A stretch of 64,000 bases of DNA from Pseudorhodobacter ferrugineus DSM 5888 (GCF_000420745.1 NZ_ATVN01000016.1:1-64000), one strand, 5' to 3'; counted from the first letter of the stretch, positions 17,013-27,113 are shown. The notes: generated by a model from the sequence alone, not told the origin. Translations and numbers: made by a program.

Positions 17013-17804
17013 ATGTCAGAAGCCATGGCCGACCGTAAACTGGACCGCAGCCACATGCAGGTAAGCGATGAGGTCGCGATCCAGATCAGCAACATGAACA
17101 AGTGGTACGGCACATTCCACGTGCTGCGCGACATTGACCTGACCGTGAACCGCGGGGAGCGCATTGTTATTGCGGGCCCGTCGGGGTCGGGTAAATCGAC
17201 GCTGATCCGCTGTATCAACCGTTTGGAAGAGCATCAGCAGGGCCAGATTATTGTGGATGGGACCGAGTTGACGAGCGACTTGAAAAACATCGACAAAGTC
17301 CGGTCCGAAGTGGGGATGGTGTTCCAGCACTTTAACCTGTTCCCGCATTTGACCATTCTGGAAAACCTGACTTTGGCACCGATTTGGGTTCGCAAGACCC
17401 CAAAGAAAGAGGCCGAGGAAGTGGCGATGCATTACTTGAACAAGGTCAAGATCCCCGAGCAGGCGCATAAGTATCCGGGCATGTTGTCGGGTGGGCAGCA
17501 GCAACGTGTGGCGATTGCGCGGTCTTTGTGCATGAAACCGCGGATCATGCTGTTTGATGAACCGACGTCGGCGCTTGACCCCGAGATGATCAAGGAAGTT
17601 CTGGATACGATGATCGAGCTGGCCGAAGAAGGCATGACCATGCTGTGCGTGACGCATGAGATGGGCTTTGCGCAGGCCGTGGCCAACCGTGTTATCTTTA
17701 TGGACCAAGGGCAGATTGTAGAGCAAAACAATCCGCACGACTTCTTTAACAACCCGCAGTCCGAGCGGACCAAGCTGTTCCTGAGCCAGATTTTAGGCCA
17801 CTGA
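17013..17804 (+). CDS. aapP: General L-amino-acid ABC transporter ATP-binding protein AapP
   Basis: A 263-residue ATPase that energises amino-acid uptake. The Walker [10 protein letters not shown] is at 55-63, a Q-loop [10 protein letters not shown] is near 105, the signature [13 protein letters not shown] near 155-167, Walker [13 protein letters not shown] near 175-186, and the switch His in VTHEMGFA. The N-terminal ~20 residues before the ABC core are an extension seen in AapP/BztD proteins. Last gene of the operon; a terminator hairpin follows 7 bp after the stop. Confidence 0.97.
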   Translation: MSEAMADRKLDRSHMQVSDEVAIQISNMNKWYGTFHVLRDIDLTVNRGERIVIAGPSGSGKSTLIRCINRLEEHQQGQIIVDGTELTSDLKNIDKVRSEVGMVFQHFNLFPHLTILENLTLAPIWVRKTPKKEAEEVAMHYLNKVKIPEQAHKYPGMLSGGQQQRVAIARSLCMKPRIMLFDEPTSALDPEMIKEVLDTMIELAEEGMTMLCVTHEMGFAQAVANRVIFMDQGQIVEQNNPHDFFNNPQSERTKLFLSQILGH

Positions 17805-17811
17805 TCAAAGG

Positions 17812-17835
17812 GAAGGGGGCGCTGCCCCCTTCTTT
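17812..17835 (+). terminator. Terminator of the aap operon
   Basis: GAAGGGGGC (17812-17820) pairs perfectly with GCCCCCTTC (17824-17832) over a 3-nt loop, followed by TTT. The short U-tract is compensated by a very stable stem. Confidence 0.75.
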
Positions 17836-17855
17836 GCCTTACGGCAAATTCAACC

Positions 17856-17883
17856 CCCGGGATATTTTCGCCGAAAAGAAAGC
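17856..17883 (+). repeat. Dispersed post-terminator motif, copy 1
   Basis: CCGGGATATTTTCGCCGAAA and the following AGAAAG lie directly after the aap terminator. Similar GATATTT-N-AGAA blocks recur at 30624-30647, 46711-46734 and, inverted, 44620-44660. All lie in gene-free gaps, and copies 1 and 2 follow GC-rich hairpins. Confidence 0.45.
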
Positions 17884-17948
17884 GGGGGGCTTTGTTGGGC
17901 TCTGGCCCCGTTAAATTGCTTGGGGTCAGGGTAGCTCATTGCTTCACT

Positions 17949-18035
17949 GGCGGCAGTAAAGGCGGGTTGAACTCAAAACTGCACGCGGTCTGCGACAGTC
18001 AGGGACGGCCCCGCACCCTGTTTCTGACCGCAGTA
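17949..18035 (+). mobile_element. IS5-family (IS427-like) transposase fragment
   Basis: A short open stretch encodes GGSKGGLNSKLHAVCDSQGR and PRTLFLTA, the internal motif of IS5/IS427-type DDE transposases just before the second catalytic Asp region. Only ~30 codons remain. The match stops abruptly near 18032, where an IS481-like remnant on the other strand begins, so one element was inserted into, or recombined with, the other. No terminal repeats could be identified. Confidence 0.7.
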
Positions 18036-19027
18036 TTCAGTCCCAGCATCTGGTGGATCGGATTTAGGATGAATCGATCTGGCTCTGAAGTCCAGATCTT
18101 GCAGATGTATTCGTAGGGTGTGAGCCCACCGAGGGTCTTGAGGCTGCGAGCAAAGTTGTAGGCTGCTATGAAGTCCGCGAGATGGGTGCGGCGTTGGTTG
18201 TGGTCGTCGTAGTGGAAACGCTTGACCGTCGCGTCTTTGATTGTGCGGTTCATGCGCTCCACCTGACCGATGGTCCACGGATGGTTTGGCTTGGTAAGGC
18301 GATGTTCGATACCATTGGCCTCACAGATCATGTCGAAACGCATTGGCCTTGAATATGCGGTGTTGCGATTGCGTGGTTGCTCAGCGAACTGGATGTCGTT
18401 GTCCATTGCCCGGCAACACATCCCTGCATGTGTAAAAGGGGGGCAAAATGGTATGGACGCGATAAGGCACTGCTTCGAGCAAGATCTGCAAGAACTCCCA
18501 GGCGGTCTTCCTGTCTGCCTTCTCGACGAGTTGGGTCACGGCAAACTAGCTTGTGCGGTCAATGCCCACGAATATATAGAGCTTGCCTTCAGCGGTCTGG
18601 ACCTCGGCAATGTCGATATGAAAGAAGCCGATGGGGTAGCGCTTGAACTTCTGACGCTTTGGTTTGTCACCTTCCACATCAGGTAACCGAGAAATGCCAT
18701 GACGCTGAAGGCATCGATGCAAATCTGAACGCGTCAAATGCGGGATCGTCGGTTGCAGCGCATAGAGACAGTCGTCCAGCGGCAACAATGTAGGCCGTCT
18801 GAATGCGACGATGGTCGCCTCCTCGGCTTCGGTCAAGGCAGTTGAGCGCGGCTCCCTCGGTCCGGTCTTGAGGTGTCTTCCACGGTCCGGCGTTTGCACC
18901 ACTTCGCTACAGTGTTGGGGTTGATGCCCAGCTGCTTGCTCAACTGCGTGAGCGAAGCTTGCGATCGCTGTATTGCAGCTCTGACGGCGTGCGTGGCCGT
19001 GGCGCGCCCGTAACGAACTTGTCCCAT
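18033..19027 (-). pseudogene. IS481-family transposase, multiply disrupted
   Basis: Reading the minus strand from 19027, the start MGQVRYGRATATHAVRAAIQ and a helix-turn-helix LSKQLGINPNTVAKWCKR fit IS481 transposases. The frame then shifts near 18880 to TGPREPRSTALTEAEEATIV and runs through GFFHIDIAEVQTAEGK (the catalytic DDE start) to an in-frame TAG just after GIDRTS. Coding similarity goes on past it (QLVEKADRKTAWEFLQ). A second shift lies near 18420. The end NHPWTIGQVERMNRTIKDAT ... LGGLTPYEYICKIW is on the first frame again. At least three lesions make it inactive. The end merges with the IS5 fragment at ~18032. Confidence 0.88.
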
Positions 19028-19105
19028 AATGCTTTCTTCCATTCCTGAGAAAGGATTGCACCATCAAACCATGGAATCAAACACCTAGGGTAAGCCTTGA
19101 CCGAT

Positions 19106-19612
19106 TTAGGCGACAATTTCGCGCGGGATGATGAAATCGAGCGCGGCACCCGTACCCAAGGTGACATCCTTCCAATCATCGACCATGAAATCGACGACAA
19201 GTGTGGCGCCGGTTGGATAGCGGTGGAATTCAGGGTTAACGGGCGCGCGTGTGACAAGCCGGGTGGCAAATTCGGAAATGCCGGGGTTGTGCCCGATCAT
19301 CATCACCGTGTCGGCCGTGGCATGACGCAACACTGCCAGCATAACGTCTGGTCCCGCCTGATACAGCGCGGGTTTCAGATCCAGCTGTGGCGATCCGGGC
19401 AGGGCTGGGGCCATGCCGGAAAACGTACTGCGGGTGCGGATGGCATCCGAGCAAAGCACCTGCGCGGGCACATAGCCGCGCGAGGCAAGCCATTGGCCAA
19501 GGTCGGCGGCGGCCAATTTGCCGCGCTCGTTCAGCGGGCGGTCATGGTCGGGGGTGAGCGGGTCATCCCAGCTGGATTTGGCATGGCGGGTCAGGATTAG
19601 ACGTTTGGTCAT
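19106..19612 (-). CDS. SixA-like histidine phosphatase
   Basis: A 168-residue member of the histidine phosphatase superfamily. The catalytic LTRHAKSSW motif is at residues 7-15 with H10. The second catalytic His lies in MMIGHNPGISEFA near 107-119. SixA removes phosphate from phosphohistidine domains; the alphaproteobacterial homologues are less well defined, so the substrate is uncertain. The start ATG 19612 gives [12 protein letters not shown] and overlaps the stop of the 4Fe-4S gene by 4 bp (ATGA). A frame to 19681 adds unrelated residues. It is the last gene of an argB-4Fe4S-sixA run, with IS relics immediately downstream. Confidence 0.88.
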   Translation of the reverse strand: MTKRLILTRHAKSSWDDPLTPDHDRPLNERGKLAAADLGQWLASRGYVPAQVLCSDAIRTRSTFSGMAPALPGSPQLDLKPALYQAGPDVMLAVLRHATADTVMMIGHNPGISEFATRLVTRAPVNPEFHRYPTGATLVVDFMVDDWKDVTLGTGAALDFIIPREIVA

Positions 19613-20262
19613 TTGTGAAATTGCCTCATGTGATAGGCCGACTGTTCTGGCAGTCTTGCATAGGCTTGGGAGATTGGGCAAGCGCGACGATTGCCGCAGC
19701 CGTTATTCATGCAACCGGCCCCTTTGGGGGTGTCCAGAAAGGCGTGGCAAGCGGGCAGATCATAGCCTTGCGCGTTCAGCGCATCTGTCGGGCAGGCCGT
19801 AAGGCAGGGCTTTGCGGAGCAGCTATCGCAAGGTTTGGGCCGCTGGGGCGGCAGGTCTATCGCCGTTTTTAGTGCTAATGCCCCGCGATAAGAGGCAAAG
19901 AGGCCCATCTGGTCATGCACAAGCAAGCGCACAGGGCTGTCCCATGCGCGCCCCGAGCGCAGCGCCCATTGGTAAAACGGGTGCCACGGCGGGCCGCCAA
20001 AGGGAAAAACGGCCTTGGCCCCAAGGTCGCAGGCCACTTGGCCGATGGTCCGGCGCGACCAGCGATCTAGGGGATCGGGCGCACCGTCTTTCCATTCGCG
20101 CGCTGCGGTCAGATGCGGCCAAAAGCCCGGCTCTGCCGGCCCGATCAGCAGCAGGGTGCGGGTGCCTTTGGGCAAGGCGGGGTCATCCTGCGCGGCAAAC
20201 CCGCCCATCACTGCAAGGCGATGCGGTTGCAGCACTGCCGCAATGGCGGCCAGATCGGTCAT
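19609..20262 (-). CDS. 4Fe-4S cluster protein, QueG-like C-terminal region
   Basis: A 217-residue protein with a C-terminal ferredoxin-like domain. [18 protein letters not shown] (~142-159) gives C-X2-C-X4-C-X3-C for one cluster. The later [15 protein letters not shown] supplies more Cys for a second cluster or a metal site. The arrangement resembles the C-terminal half of epoxyqueuosine reductase QueG, but the N-terminal cobalamin domain of QueG is absent. The N-terminal half (~1-135) is not recognised. The reaction is unknown. It overlaps both neighbours by ATGA, so it is translationally coupled to argB and to the phosphatase. Confidence 0.8.
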   Translation of the reverse strand: MTDLAAIAAVLQPHRLAVMGGFAAQDDPALPKGTRTLLLIGPAEPGFWPHLTAAREWKDGAPDPLDRWSRRTIGQVACDLGAKAVFPFGGPPWHPFYQWALRSGRAWDSPVRLLVHDQMGLFASYRGALALKTAIDLPPQRPKPCDSCSAKPCLTACPTDALNAQGYDLPACHAFLDTPKGAGCMNNGCGNRRACPISQAYARLPEQSAYHMRQFHK

Positions 20263-21158
20263 TCGGCGCGTATTTTCACCCGGGGTTCCACCGTGGCAGA
20301 CCGGATCAGTGACCCTGCGCCGTGGTCGGTGAACAGCTCCAACAGGCAGGCGTTCTGGATGCGCCCGTCAAGGATAACCACCGCCCGCACACCTTGTTCA
20401 ATCGCCATCAGCGCGGTTTCGGTTTTGGGGATCATGCCACCGGCGATAATCCCTTTTGCGGTCAGATCGCGCACCTCTTCGGGGGTGAGTTGGGTAATCA
20501 CCTCGCCATCCGCGTTTTTCACGCCGGACACATCGGTGAGCAGCAACAAACGGTCAGCTTTCAGCGCACCGGCAATGGCACCCGCCGCTGTGTCGCCGTT
20601 GACGTTAAAGGTTTCGCCATTGTCGCCGGGCGCCACGGGCGCGACCACGGGGATGATGCCTGCATTGAACATATCACGCAAAACCTGCACGCGCATATCG
20701 CGTGGGCGGCCAACAAAGCCCAGTTCGGGGTCGTCATAATCGCAGACCATCAGGTCGTCATCCTTGCCGGAAATGCCAACAGCGCGGCCCCCTGCATCAT
20801 TGATCGCCTGCACGATGCGCTTGTTCACAAGGCCGGACAGCACCATTTCGACCACTTCGACGGTGGCGGCATCGGTTACGCGCTTGCCGCGAATAAACTC
20901 TGACTTAATGCCTAGTTTGCCAAGCAAGCTGTTGATCATCGGGCCGCCACCATGCACCACAACCGGGTTCAGGCCAACCTGCCGCATGAAAACGATGTCT
21001 TGGGCAAATTCTTCCATCGCCTCATTGTCACCCATCGCGTTCCCGCCAAATTTGACGACGACAATCGCACCGGAATACCGCTGCAAATAGGGCAAAGCCT
21101 CGTTCAGGGTGCGGGCGGTTGCAATGGAATCACGCATATTGACTAACTGCTTTTTCAT
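20259..21158 (-). CDS. argB: Acetylglutamate kinase
   Basis: A 299-residue amino-acid kinase that phosphorylates N-acetylglutamate, the second step of arginine synthesis. It shows [12 protein letters not shown] (~33-44), the [18 protein letters not shown] substrate loop (~67-84), [28 protein letters not shown] and the late [25 protein letters not shown]. The N-terminal helix before the kinase core fits the hexameric, arginine-inhibited type. ATG 21158 has AGGAACCCCATC upstream. The longer frame to 21338 is unsupported. It is divergent from an SDR gene across 126 bp. Confidence 0.97.
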   Translation of the reverse strand: MKKQLVNMRDSIATARTLNEALPYLQRYSGAIVVVKFGGNAMGDNEAMEEFAQDIVFMRQVGLNPVVVHGGGPMINSLLGKLGIKSEFIRGKRVTDAATVEVVEMVLSGLVNKRIVQAINDAGGRAVGISGKDDDLMVCDYDDPELGFVGRPRDMRVQVLRDMFNAGIIPVVAPVAPGDNGETFNVNGDTAAGAIAGALKADRLLLLTDVSGVKNADGEVITQLTPEEVRDLTAKGIIAGGMIPKTETALMAIEQGVRAVVILDGRIQNACLLELFTDHGAGSLIRSATVEPRVKIRAE

Positions 21159-21284
21159 GATGGGGTTCCTGTTGATCTTGCTTTTGGTAGCGGCTTTCGC
21201 AGCAACTGCCAAGGGTAAGTGGCGGGGCTTGCGCCCAAGGTGCAAAAGCATAGGGTGGCGCAAGATTTGAGAGGGAGCAACCAA

Positions 21285-22016
21285 GTGGCCGAACAAAAAA
21301 CGCTGGTATTGACGGGGGCTAGTCGCGGGATTGGCCATGCCACGGTCAAACGGTTTTCGGCCGAGGGCTGGCGGGTTTTGACCTGTTCACGCCAAGCGTT
21401 TGATCCGCGCTGCCCCTGGCCCGGGGGCGAGGAAAATCATATCCAGATTGATTTGGCCGACCCGAACAAGACCATCGCAGCGATCGAGGTGATCAAGCAA
21501 AAGGTGAACGGGCGGCTGGATGCACTGGTCAATAACGCGGGGATTTCGCCGAAAGGCGAGGGGGGGAAGCGGCTGAGCACGCTGGAAACCGACCTGCGGA
21601 CATGGGGGCATGTGTTCCATGTTAACTTTTTTGCCTCGGTCATTCTGGCGCGCGGGTTGCAGGCCGAATTGGCCGCCGCAAAAGGGGCGATTGTGAATGT
21701 GACCTCGATCGCGGGGGTGCGGGTGCACCCGTTTGCGGGGGCGGCCTATGCCACGTCCAAGGCGGCGCTGGCCGCGCTGACCCGCGAAATGGCGCATGAT
21801 TTCGGGCCCTTGGGTGTGCGGGTGAATGCGATCGCGCCGGGCGAGGTGGAAACGGCGATCCTGAGCCCCGGCACGGACAAGATTGTGGAGCAATTGCCGC
21901 TCCGCCGCCTTGGGCAGCCGTCAGAAGTGGCCGATGCGATTTGGTTCCTGTGCTCGCCCCAATCCAGCTATATCTCGGGGACCGAGATTGAGGTGAATGG
22001 GGCGCAACACGTGTAG
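21285..22016 (+). CDS. SDR-family oxidoreductase (FabG-like)
   Basis: A 243-residue short-chain dehydrogenase. [10 protein letters not shown] (~10-19) is the cofactor-binding motif, NNAG near 83-86 the structural motif, and the active site has S in VTSIAG and YATSK (Y-X3-K) near 167-171. The C-terminal [15 protein letters not shown] is typical. GTG 21285 is chosen as start because GAGGGAGCAACCA precedes it; the frame extends to 21219 but without support. The substrate cannot be assigned. It ends 3 bp from the convergent engB stop. Confidence 0.87.
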   Translation: MAEQKTLVLTGASRGIGHATVKRFSAEGWRVLTCSRQAFDPRCPWPGGEENHIQIDLADPNKTIAAIEVIKQKVNGRLDALVNNAGISPKGEGGKRLSTLETDLRTWGHVFHVNFFASVILARGLQAELAAAKGAIVNVTSIAGVRVHPFAGAAYATSKAALAALTREMAHDFGPLGVRVNAIAPGEVETAILSPGTDKIVEQLPLRRLGQPSEVADAIWFLCSPQSSYISGTEIEVNGAQHV

Positions 22017-22019
22017 CGG

Positions 22020-22673
22020 CTATTCCAAGGTCGCGATTGTGGCCCGCAGGGTTTCGATGCCAAGACCCTTTTCCGACGAGGTTACGATCAGCTCGGGGTA
22101 GGCCGCCGGATGCTTTGACAAGGCCATGCGAGTTTGGTCGATGTTTTTGTCCAGCTCGGCCTTACTGATTTTATCGGCCTTGGTCATCACGGCTTGGAAT
22201 GTCACGGCGGAACGGTCGAGCAGATCCATGATCTCTTCATCGACCGATTTCACACCGTGGCGCGAATCGATCAGGACAAAGGCGCGACGCAGGGTTTGGC
22301 GGCCGGACAAATAGCTTTTCAAAAGGGCCTGCCATTTGGCGACAATGGCAACCGGCGCCTCGGCATAGCCATAGCCGGGAAGATCGACCATATAGCGGAT
22401 ATCGCCCAAGGCAAAATAGTTGATTTCTTGGGTGCGGCCCGGGGTATTTGAGGCGCGCGCAAGGCTTTTACGACCCGTCAAGGCGTTGATAAGACTTGAT
22501 TTTCCGACATTTGAGCGGCCCGCAAAGCAAACCTCGATCCGGTCGGCAGGTGGCATGCCAGACATCGCGACCACGCCTTTGACGAAATCAACAGGGCCTG
22601 CGAACAAAAGCCGCCCAGCCTCGCGTGCGGCAAATTCGGGCTCGTCGGCCAAAGGAAAAGGAAGTGTGGTCAC
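22020..22673 (-). CDS. engB: Ribosome biogenesis GTPase EngB/YsxC
   Basis: A 217-residue essential-type GTPase acting in 50S assembly and cell division. G1 GRSNVGKSS (~52-60), G2 with PGRTQEINYF, G3 DLPGYG, G4 TKADK and G5 SSEKG are all intact. The N-terminal extension of ~45 residues (with LLFAGPVDFVKGVVAMSGMP) is usual in alphaproteobacteria. Its start ATG overlaps the stop of the MOSC gene by 4 bp. It is the last gene of the yidC-MOSC-engB group. Confidence 0.96.
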   Translation of the reverse strand: MTTLPFPLADEPEFAAREAGRLLFAGPVDFVKGVVAMSGMPPADRIEVCFAGRSNVGKSSLINALTGRKSLARASNTPGRTQEINYFALGDIRYMVDLPGYGYAEAPVAIVAKWQALLKSYLSGRQTLRRAFVLIDSRHGVKSVDEEIMDLLDRSAVTFQAVMTKADKISKAELDKNIDQTRMALSKHPAAYPELIVTSSEKGLGIETLRATIATLE

Positions 22674-23410
22674 AAGAGGGTCCCCTCATCATTCACGGAA
22701 ATTTGGCCACCGGTTTTTACCACGGCATAGACGCCAAAATCTTGGTGCCCATAGGCCGAGTTGAGCGCGCCAAGCGTGTCGGCATCAACCTGTCCGGTGG
22801 TGGTATTCGTCATGGTGGCGCGGCAGCGGGTGATCCGTTCTTTCACGGTTAGAACGGCGGTGCCGATTTGGATGTCACGCCCGATCCAATCAAATTCGGC
22901 TAAGGCAATAGGGCCGTCAAGCCACAGGTTGCCGCGAAACCGGTCTTGGGACAGCGGCTGGCCAACCAACCGTGACAATGCATCAAGAGAGGCTTGTGTC
23001 AGGATCGATACGGACGGGAAATCGCTATCGGTCAGACCTTGGGGGGCCGAGACGATACGGGCCGGCTGTGCGCGGTCGGTTGGCGACAAGGGCGCAAGCC
23101 AATCCAGAAAGGCAGGCAGGTCGGTTGGATCATCGGGGCGAAAGGTCAGATCGGGCTGGTCGGGGTGGTGGAGCGTGACCTGATCCCCGTGCAAGTCGCA
23201 GGTTATCGCCATCAGCTTGGGCGCTTTGGCCCCGCGGTGGAAATTGTTGCAAGGGTTCCATCCCGGCACCAGTTTTGCCGCCTCATGGGCGACAGCCCAG
23301 CGGCGATCACTGGGCAGGCAGGCCCCAGCCAAAAGCAGAACGGACGCGAGATCCTCGCGTCCGTGTGCTTTGATCGGGTGACGGCATATCCGGGAGAGCC
23401 GTAGCGTCAT
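22670..23410 (-). CDS. MOSC domain protein
   Basis: A 246-residue protein with an N-terminal MOSC beta-barrel-like region (LRLSRICRHPIKAHG) and a MOSC core. DRFRGNLWLDG (~157-166) and the conserved Cys in ITRCRAT (C196) are the residues expected to hold sulfur or the molybdenum cofactor in this family. MOSC proteins such as YiiM and mARC handle N-hydroxylated compounds or carry sulfur for metal centres; the specific role here is unknown. The gene overlaps yidC upstream and engB downstream by ATGA, a gene order common in this lineage. Confidence 0.88.
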   Translation of the reverse strand: MTLRLSRICRHPIKAHGREDLASVLLLAGACLPSDRRWAVAHEAAKLVPGWNPCNNFHRGAKAPKLMAITCDLHGDQVTLHHPDQPDLTFRPDDPTDLPAFLDWLAPLSPTDRAQPARIVSAPQGLTDSDFPSVSILTQASLDALSRLVGQPLSQDRFRGNLWLDGPIALAEFDWIGRDIQIGTAVLTVKERITRCRATMTNTTTGQVDADTLGALNSAYGHQDFGVYAVVKTGGQISVNDEGTLL

Positions 23411-25230
23411 TTTTTCCCTGTCTTTTTGGTAACCACCGGCTTTGGTGCCGGTTTGCGGCTAAGGCTGGCTTTGATATTTCCAAAGATATCAGGCGTATGG
23501 CCGTGGCTGCGCATGATCAGGAACTGCTGTGCAAAGGTGATCAGGTTGTTCGTAATCCAGTACACCACCAGCCCGCTTGCGAAACTGCCCAGCATGAACA
23601 TGAAGACCCACGGCATCCATGCAAAGATCATCGCTTGAGTCGCGTCGGTCGGTGTCGGGTTCAGTTTTTGCTGCATCCACATCGAAACACCCAGCATAAT
23701 CGGCAAGATGCCGATGAAAACCGTTGCCATCAACGAGTTGGCATCCGGGGCGGCCCAAGGCAGGGCACCAAACAAGTTAAAGATCGATGAGGTGTCGCGG
23801 GCGGACAAATCGGTCAACCAACCAAAGAAGGGGGCGTGGCGCAGCTCTAGCGTCACGAAGATCACCTTATATAGCGAAAAGAAAATCGGGATCTGGATCA
23901 GGATGGGCAAGCACCCAGCCGCCGGATTGACCTTCTTTTCCTTGTAAAGCGCCATCATCTCTTTTTGGAGCTTTTGCTTGTCGTCGCCAGCGCGTTCCTT
24001 CAACTCTTCCATCTCGGGTTGCAGCTCTTTCATCCGCGCCATCGAGACGTAGGATTTATAAGCGAGCGGGAAGACCAGCGCCTTAAGCAAGAAGGTCAGC
24101 GCGATAATGGCGAGACCCATGTTGCCGATCATGGCGTTAAGCCAGTGCAGAACAGCAAAAATCGGTTTGGTAAAGAAGAAGAACCAACCCCAATCAATCG
24201 CATCAATAAAGCCTGCGATGCCGCCTTCGTTTTCGTAGGTGCGCAGGGTTTCCCATTCTTTGGCACCCGCAAACAAACGCGAAGACGCGGCAACAGTTGC
24301 GCCTGCTGCAATCGTAATCAGCGGCTCACGGGTTTCGGTTTGGAAAATATCGGCGCTTGGGACATATTTGATGACCGAGGTGAAGGGCTTGCCCTGTTCG
24401 GGGATCAATGCGGTCATCCAGTATTTGCTGGTAAAGCCGATCCAGCCGTCTGTGGTTGCTTCGCGCACTTCGGCCAAGGCCGCCTCGCGGTCAACCAAGG
24501 GCAGCTTGGTCGCGTCTTTGTACTTGATTTCTTCCAAAGTGCCGTCGGCGCGCGACACAACACCTTCGTGGCTTAGATAAAACCCTTCAAGGTCGGGGGG
24601 GGTGCCGTGACGTGCAACGATGCCATATGGCGAAAGGCTGACATCGGCACCGCTTTGGTTGCTGACGCTTTGTGCAATCGTGAACATGTAGCGGTTATCG
24701 ACCGATACAACGCGCTGAAAGATAAGGCCTTTGCCGTTATCCCATTGCAGGGTCACAGGCGTTTCGGGGGACAAGCCGTTGGTGCCGATCTGCGACCAAA
24801 GCGTATTCGCGCCGGGCACATCGTCAAAGCCGAGCGCGCCTGCAGGGGTCCAGCCGAACAGGGCGTAATAGGGGTGCTCTTCGCCAACCGGAGAGAGCAG
24901 CGTCACGATACCGGACTTTTGGTCAATAGTGTTGGTGTAGGATTTCATCGCTAGGTTATCGATGCGGCCGCCCAGCAAGGAAATCGTGCCTTTCAGGCGG
25001 GGTGTGTCGATGTCCAATCGCGGCGCTTCGGCCCGTTCGGCTTGAGGGGTGGCATCTGTGCCTGCCGTGGCCACCGCCGGTGGGCTTTGGGCCTCGGTCG
25101 TGGTGGCGACGACTGCCGGTGCGTTGGGATCAACCACAGCGTCTTCTGGTGGGAATAAGACAAACCACACCAGAATCACAAGGAAACTGAGGACTGTCGC
25201 GAGGATGAGATTTTTGTTTTGATCGTCCAT
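23407..25230 (-). CDS. yidC: Membrane protein insertase YidC
   Basis: A 607-residue inner-membrane insertase for membrane proteins, working alone or with SecYEG. An N-terminal helix (~8-26) is followed by a large periplasmic beta-sandwich domain (~60-340). The conserved 60 kDa core then starts with WGWFFFFTKPIFAVLHWLN. A cytoplasmic coiled hairpin KELQPEMEELKERAGDDKQKLQKEM (~405-430) and AAGCLPILIQIPIFFSLYKV follow. The tail is basic (KPAPKPVVTKKTGKK), as needed for ribosome contact. Gene order links it to yidD-rnpA-rpmH, but a GGDEF-EAL gene now lies in between. Confidence 0.97.
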   Translation of the reverse strand: MDDQNKNLILATVLSFLVILVWFVLFPPEDAVVDPNAPAVVATTTEAQSPPAVATAGTDATPQAERAEAPRLDIDTPRLKGTISLLGGRIDNLAMKSYTNTIDQKSGIVTLLSPVGEEHPYYALFGWTPAGALGFDDVPGANTLWSQIGTNGLSPETPVTLQWDNGKGLIFQRVVSVDNRYMFTIAQSVSNQSGADVSLSPYGIVARHGTPPDLEGFYLSHEGVVSRADGTLEEIKYKDATKLPLVDREAALAEVREATTDGWIGFTSKYWMTALIPEQGKPFTSVIKYVPSADIFQTETREPLITIAAGATVAASSRLFAGAKEWETLRTYENEGGIAGFIDAIDWGWFFFFTKPIFAVLHWLNAMIGNMGLAIIALTFLLKALVFPLAYKSYVSMARMKELQPEMEELKERAGDDKQKLQKEMMALYKEKKVNPAAGCLPILIQIPIFFSLYKVIFVTLELRHAPFFGWLTDLSARDTSSIFNLFGALPWAAPDANSLMATVFIGILPIMLGVSMWMQQKLNPTPTDATQAMIFAWMPWVFMFMLGSFASGLVVYWITNNLITFAQQFLIMRSHGHTPDIFGNIKASLSRKPAPKPVVTKKTGKK

Positions 25231-25439
25231 CTGGGACTAACACCGTTCCTGTTCAGGGTCAGCGGTGGTTCAACGATAGGGGACACAAAAGGTCAAGGCC
25301 TTTTCCCCCATTTGGGCGGTTTGGGGCCGTAAAACCCCAGCAAAAAGACCGATACTTGGCAAGCGTTGCGAAACGGAGTCCAGAATCGCTTTTTCCGGGG
25401 CTGTATGCGGCATGCGAAACATGTCTAGATCGGCAAGGT

Positions 25440-26999
25440 TCAGCGCGCGCGTGTCCCGATTTGAGGAAGCTTTGAGCGGCTTGCCTGCTGTTCGACAATC
25501 CATTTTTCCGTATCTTCAAATGGCATTGGACGGGCAAACAGAAATCCTTGAACATGGCCACACCCAAGCTGTGCCAACATTGCATGTTCGCCCCGCGTCT
25601 CAACCCCTTCGGCAAGGGTTTCAAGCCCCATGCGTTCGGCCAGCGACAAAATGCCCGACACCATTTTCTGTTGCTCGCGGTCTTCATCGACTTTGGTGAC
25701 AAAGCTGCGGTCAATCTTAATGCGGCGCACGGCAAAGCGGCGAATGTTGGTGATTGACGCGTGGCCGGTTCCGAAATCGTCCAGATCAATGCCGCAGCCC
25801 AGTTTTGCCAGCGCCGAGATGTTGTGAACGATGACGTCATTGTCGGTTTCGGCAATGACCGTTTCAAGGATTTCAACGCAAAGGCGGTCCGGGGTCAGGT
25901 CAAACCGGTCCAGTTCCCATTTCAGTTTCTCGGCAAGGCGTGGGTTGCGCAGCTCGGCCGATGAAAAGTTAACGCCGACATTGGGAACACGAAGACCGGC
26001 CTTGTCCCAGCGCACCAAGGCGGCAAGCGCGTGGTACAGCATCACCTCGCCCAATCGTTCCGACAGGCCAGCATCTTCAATCGCAGGCAGAAATTCGGCG
26101 GGAGAGATGAGGCCGCGGTCGGCATGATGCCAACGGGCGAGCGCCTCAAAGCCGGAAATAGCGCCTGTATCGGTACAGATCTGCGGTTGGAAATGCGGGC
26201 GAATGTGCCCTTCATCCAAGGCGGTTTCCAACTCTCCGCGAAAAGCATCACGGTCGGCCCGTTTGCGCGCCATTCCGGGAACAAAGGCGCGTATCGCACC
26301 GGGGCCATTGCGCCGCGCCTCGTCTGCCGCGACTTGGGCCGAATCGAGCAAAGACGCACCCGTTTGCAAGGGCGATTTCGCGCCAAGGCAAAATCCGATA
26401 GAACAGGTTACGTAAAGGCGCGCGGCATCCACACTTATCGGGCTGGCCAAGGCGGATTGAAGTCGTGCTGCGACCTGAATCATCGACTCAAGGTCGATGC
26501 GCCGCAGCGGGGCCAAAGCAATGGCAAACCCACCCCCTTCCAGTCGCGCAACAACATCCCCTTCACGCAGCGCTGCGCAAAGCCGTTCCGCACTGCGGGC
26601 AAGCACCTCGGTTTGAACCGCGCGCCCGTGACGATCCAGCAAAATGTCGGCATCATCAAACTGAACAACAAAACACGCCGTGTTTTTTCCCGTGATGGGT
26701 GTATCCCGCAGCGTGGTTTCCAGTAACTGTGTAATATGCGAGCGCAAAGCCAGCCCGCCAAGTGGATCGGGGATCGCGGCAAAGCGCCCGTCTGCGCTGC
26801 GAAACACCCCTGCAAGGGCGAATAGGACTGGCAAGCCGAGGGCGGTCACCATCAAAATGACCTCTCCCCCCGCCCAATAGGCAATGAGCGATGCGGCAGG
26901 CAGGAACACCAAGAATTCGGGGCGGCGTAAGTGGCGCCCAAGTCGGTTGACCAACCCAAATCTGTTGTCAGCGTCTGGCTTTTGGCGCGGTTCGTGCAT
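25440..26999 (-). CDS. Membrane GGDEF-EAL protein, probable c-di-GMP phosphodiesterase
   Basis: A 519-residue protein. Two helices at ~28-64 anchor it. A GGDEF-type domain (~85-240) is degenerate: the active loop reads EGGGF (154-158), so cyclase activity is unlikely, although the fold may bind GTP. The EAL domain (~255-500) keeps EALARW (285-290), NFSSAELRNPRLA, CVEILETV, DDFGTGHASI and KIDRSFV, so hydrolysis of cyclic di-GMP is expected. ATG 26999 has AAGGGATATGAC upstream; the frame to 27161 crosses the leader. It is inserted between yidD and yidC, which are usually adjacent. A small palindrome lies in its upstream region. Confidence 0.9.
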   Translation of the reverse strand: MHEPRQKPDADNRFGLVNRLGRHLRRPEFLVFLPAASLIAYWAGGEVILMVTALGLPVLFALAGVFRSADGRFAAIPDPLGGLALRSHITQLLETTLRDTPITGKNTACFVVQFDDADILLDRHGRAVQTEVLARSAERLCAALREGDVVARLEGGGFAIALAPLRRIDLESMIQVAARLQSALASPISVDAARLYVTCSIGFCLGAKSPLQTGASLLDSAQVAADEARRNGPGAIRAFVPGMARKRADRDAFRGELETALDEGHIRPHFQPQICTDTGAISGFEALARWHHADRGLISPAEFLPAIEDAGLSERLGEVMLYHALAALVRWDKAGLRVPNVGVNFSSAELRNPRLAEKLKWELDRFDLTPDRLCVEILETVIAETDNDVIVHNISALAKLGCGIDLDDFGTGHASITNIRRFAVRRIKIDRSFVTKVDEDREQQKMVSGILSLAERMGLETLAEGVETRGEHAMLAQLGCGHVQGFLFARPMPFEDTEKWIVEQQASRSKLPQIGTRAR

Positions 27000-27113
27000 G
27001 TCATATCCCTTTTGCCCAACAAGGGAGTAGACGCCCCTGGTTTTTGTGACGCTAAGGGCAGGGTCTAATTGACCCGTTAATGTCGTGCGAAAAGATACAA
27101 ACAATTCTAATGA

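Noticed and set aside
25259-25876. Minus-strand frame overlapping the end of the GGDEF-EAL gene
   Set aside because: It is in another frame of the same coding region, with no recognisable domain. The EAL frame is clearly the real one.
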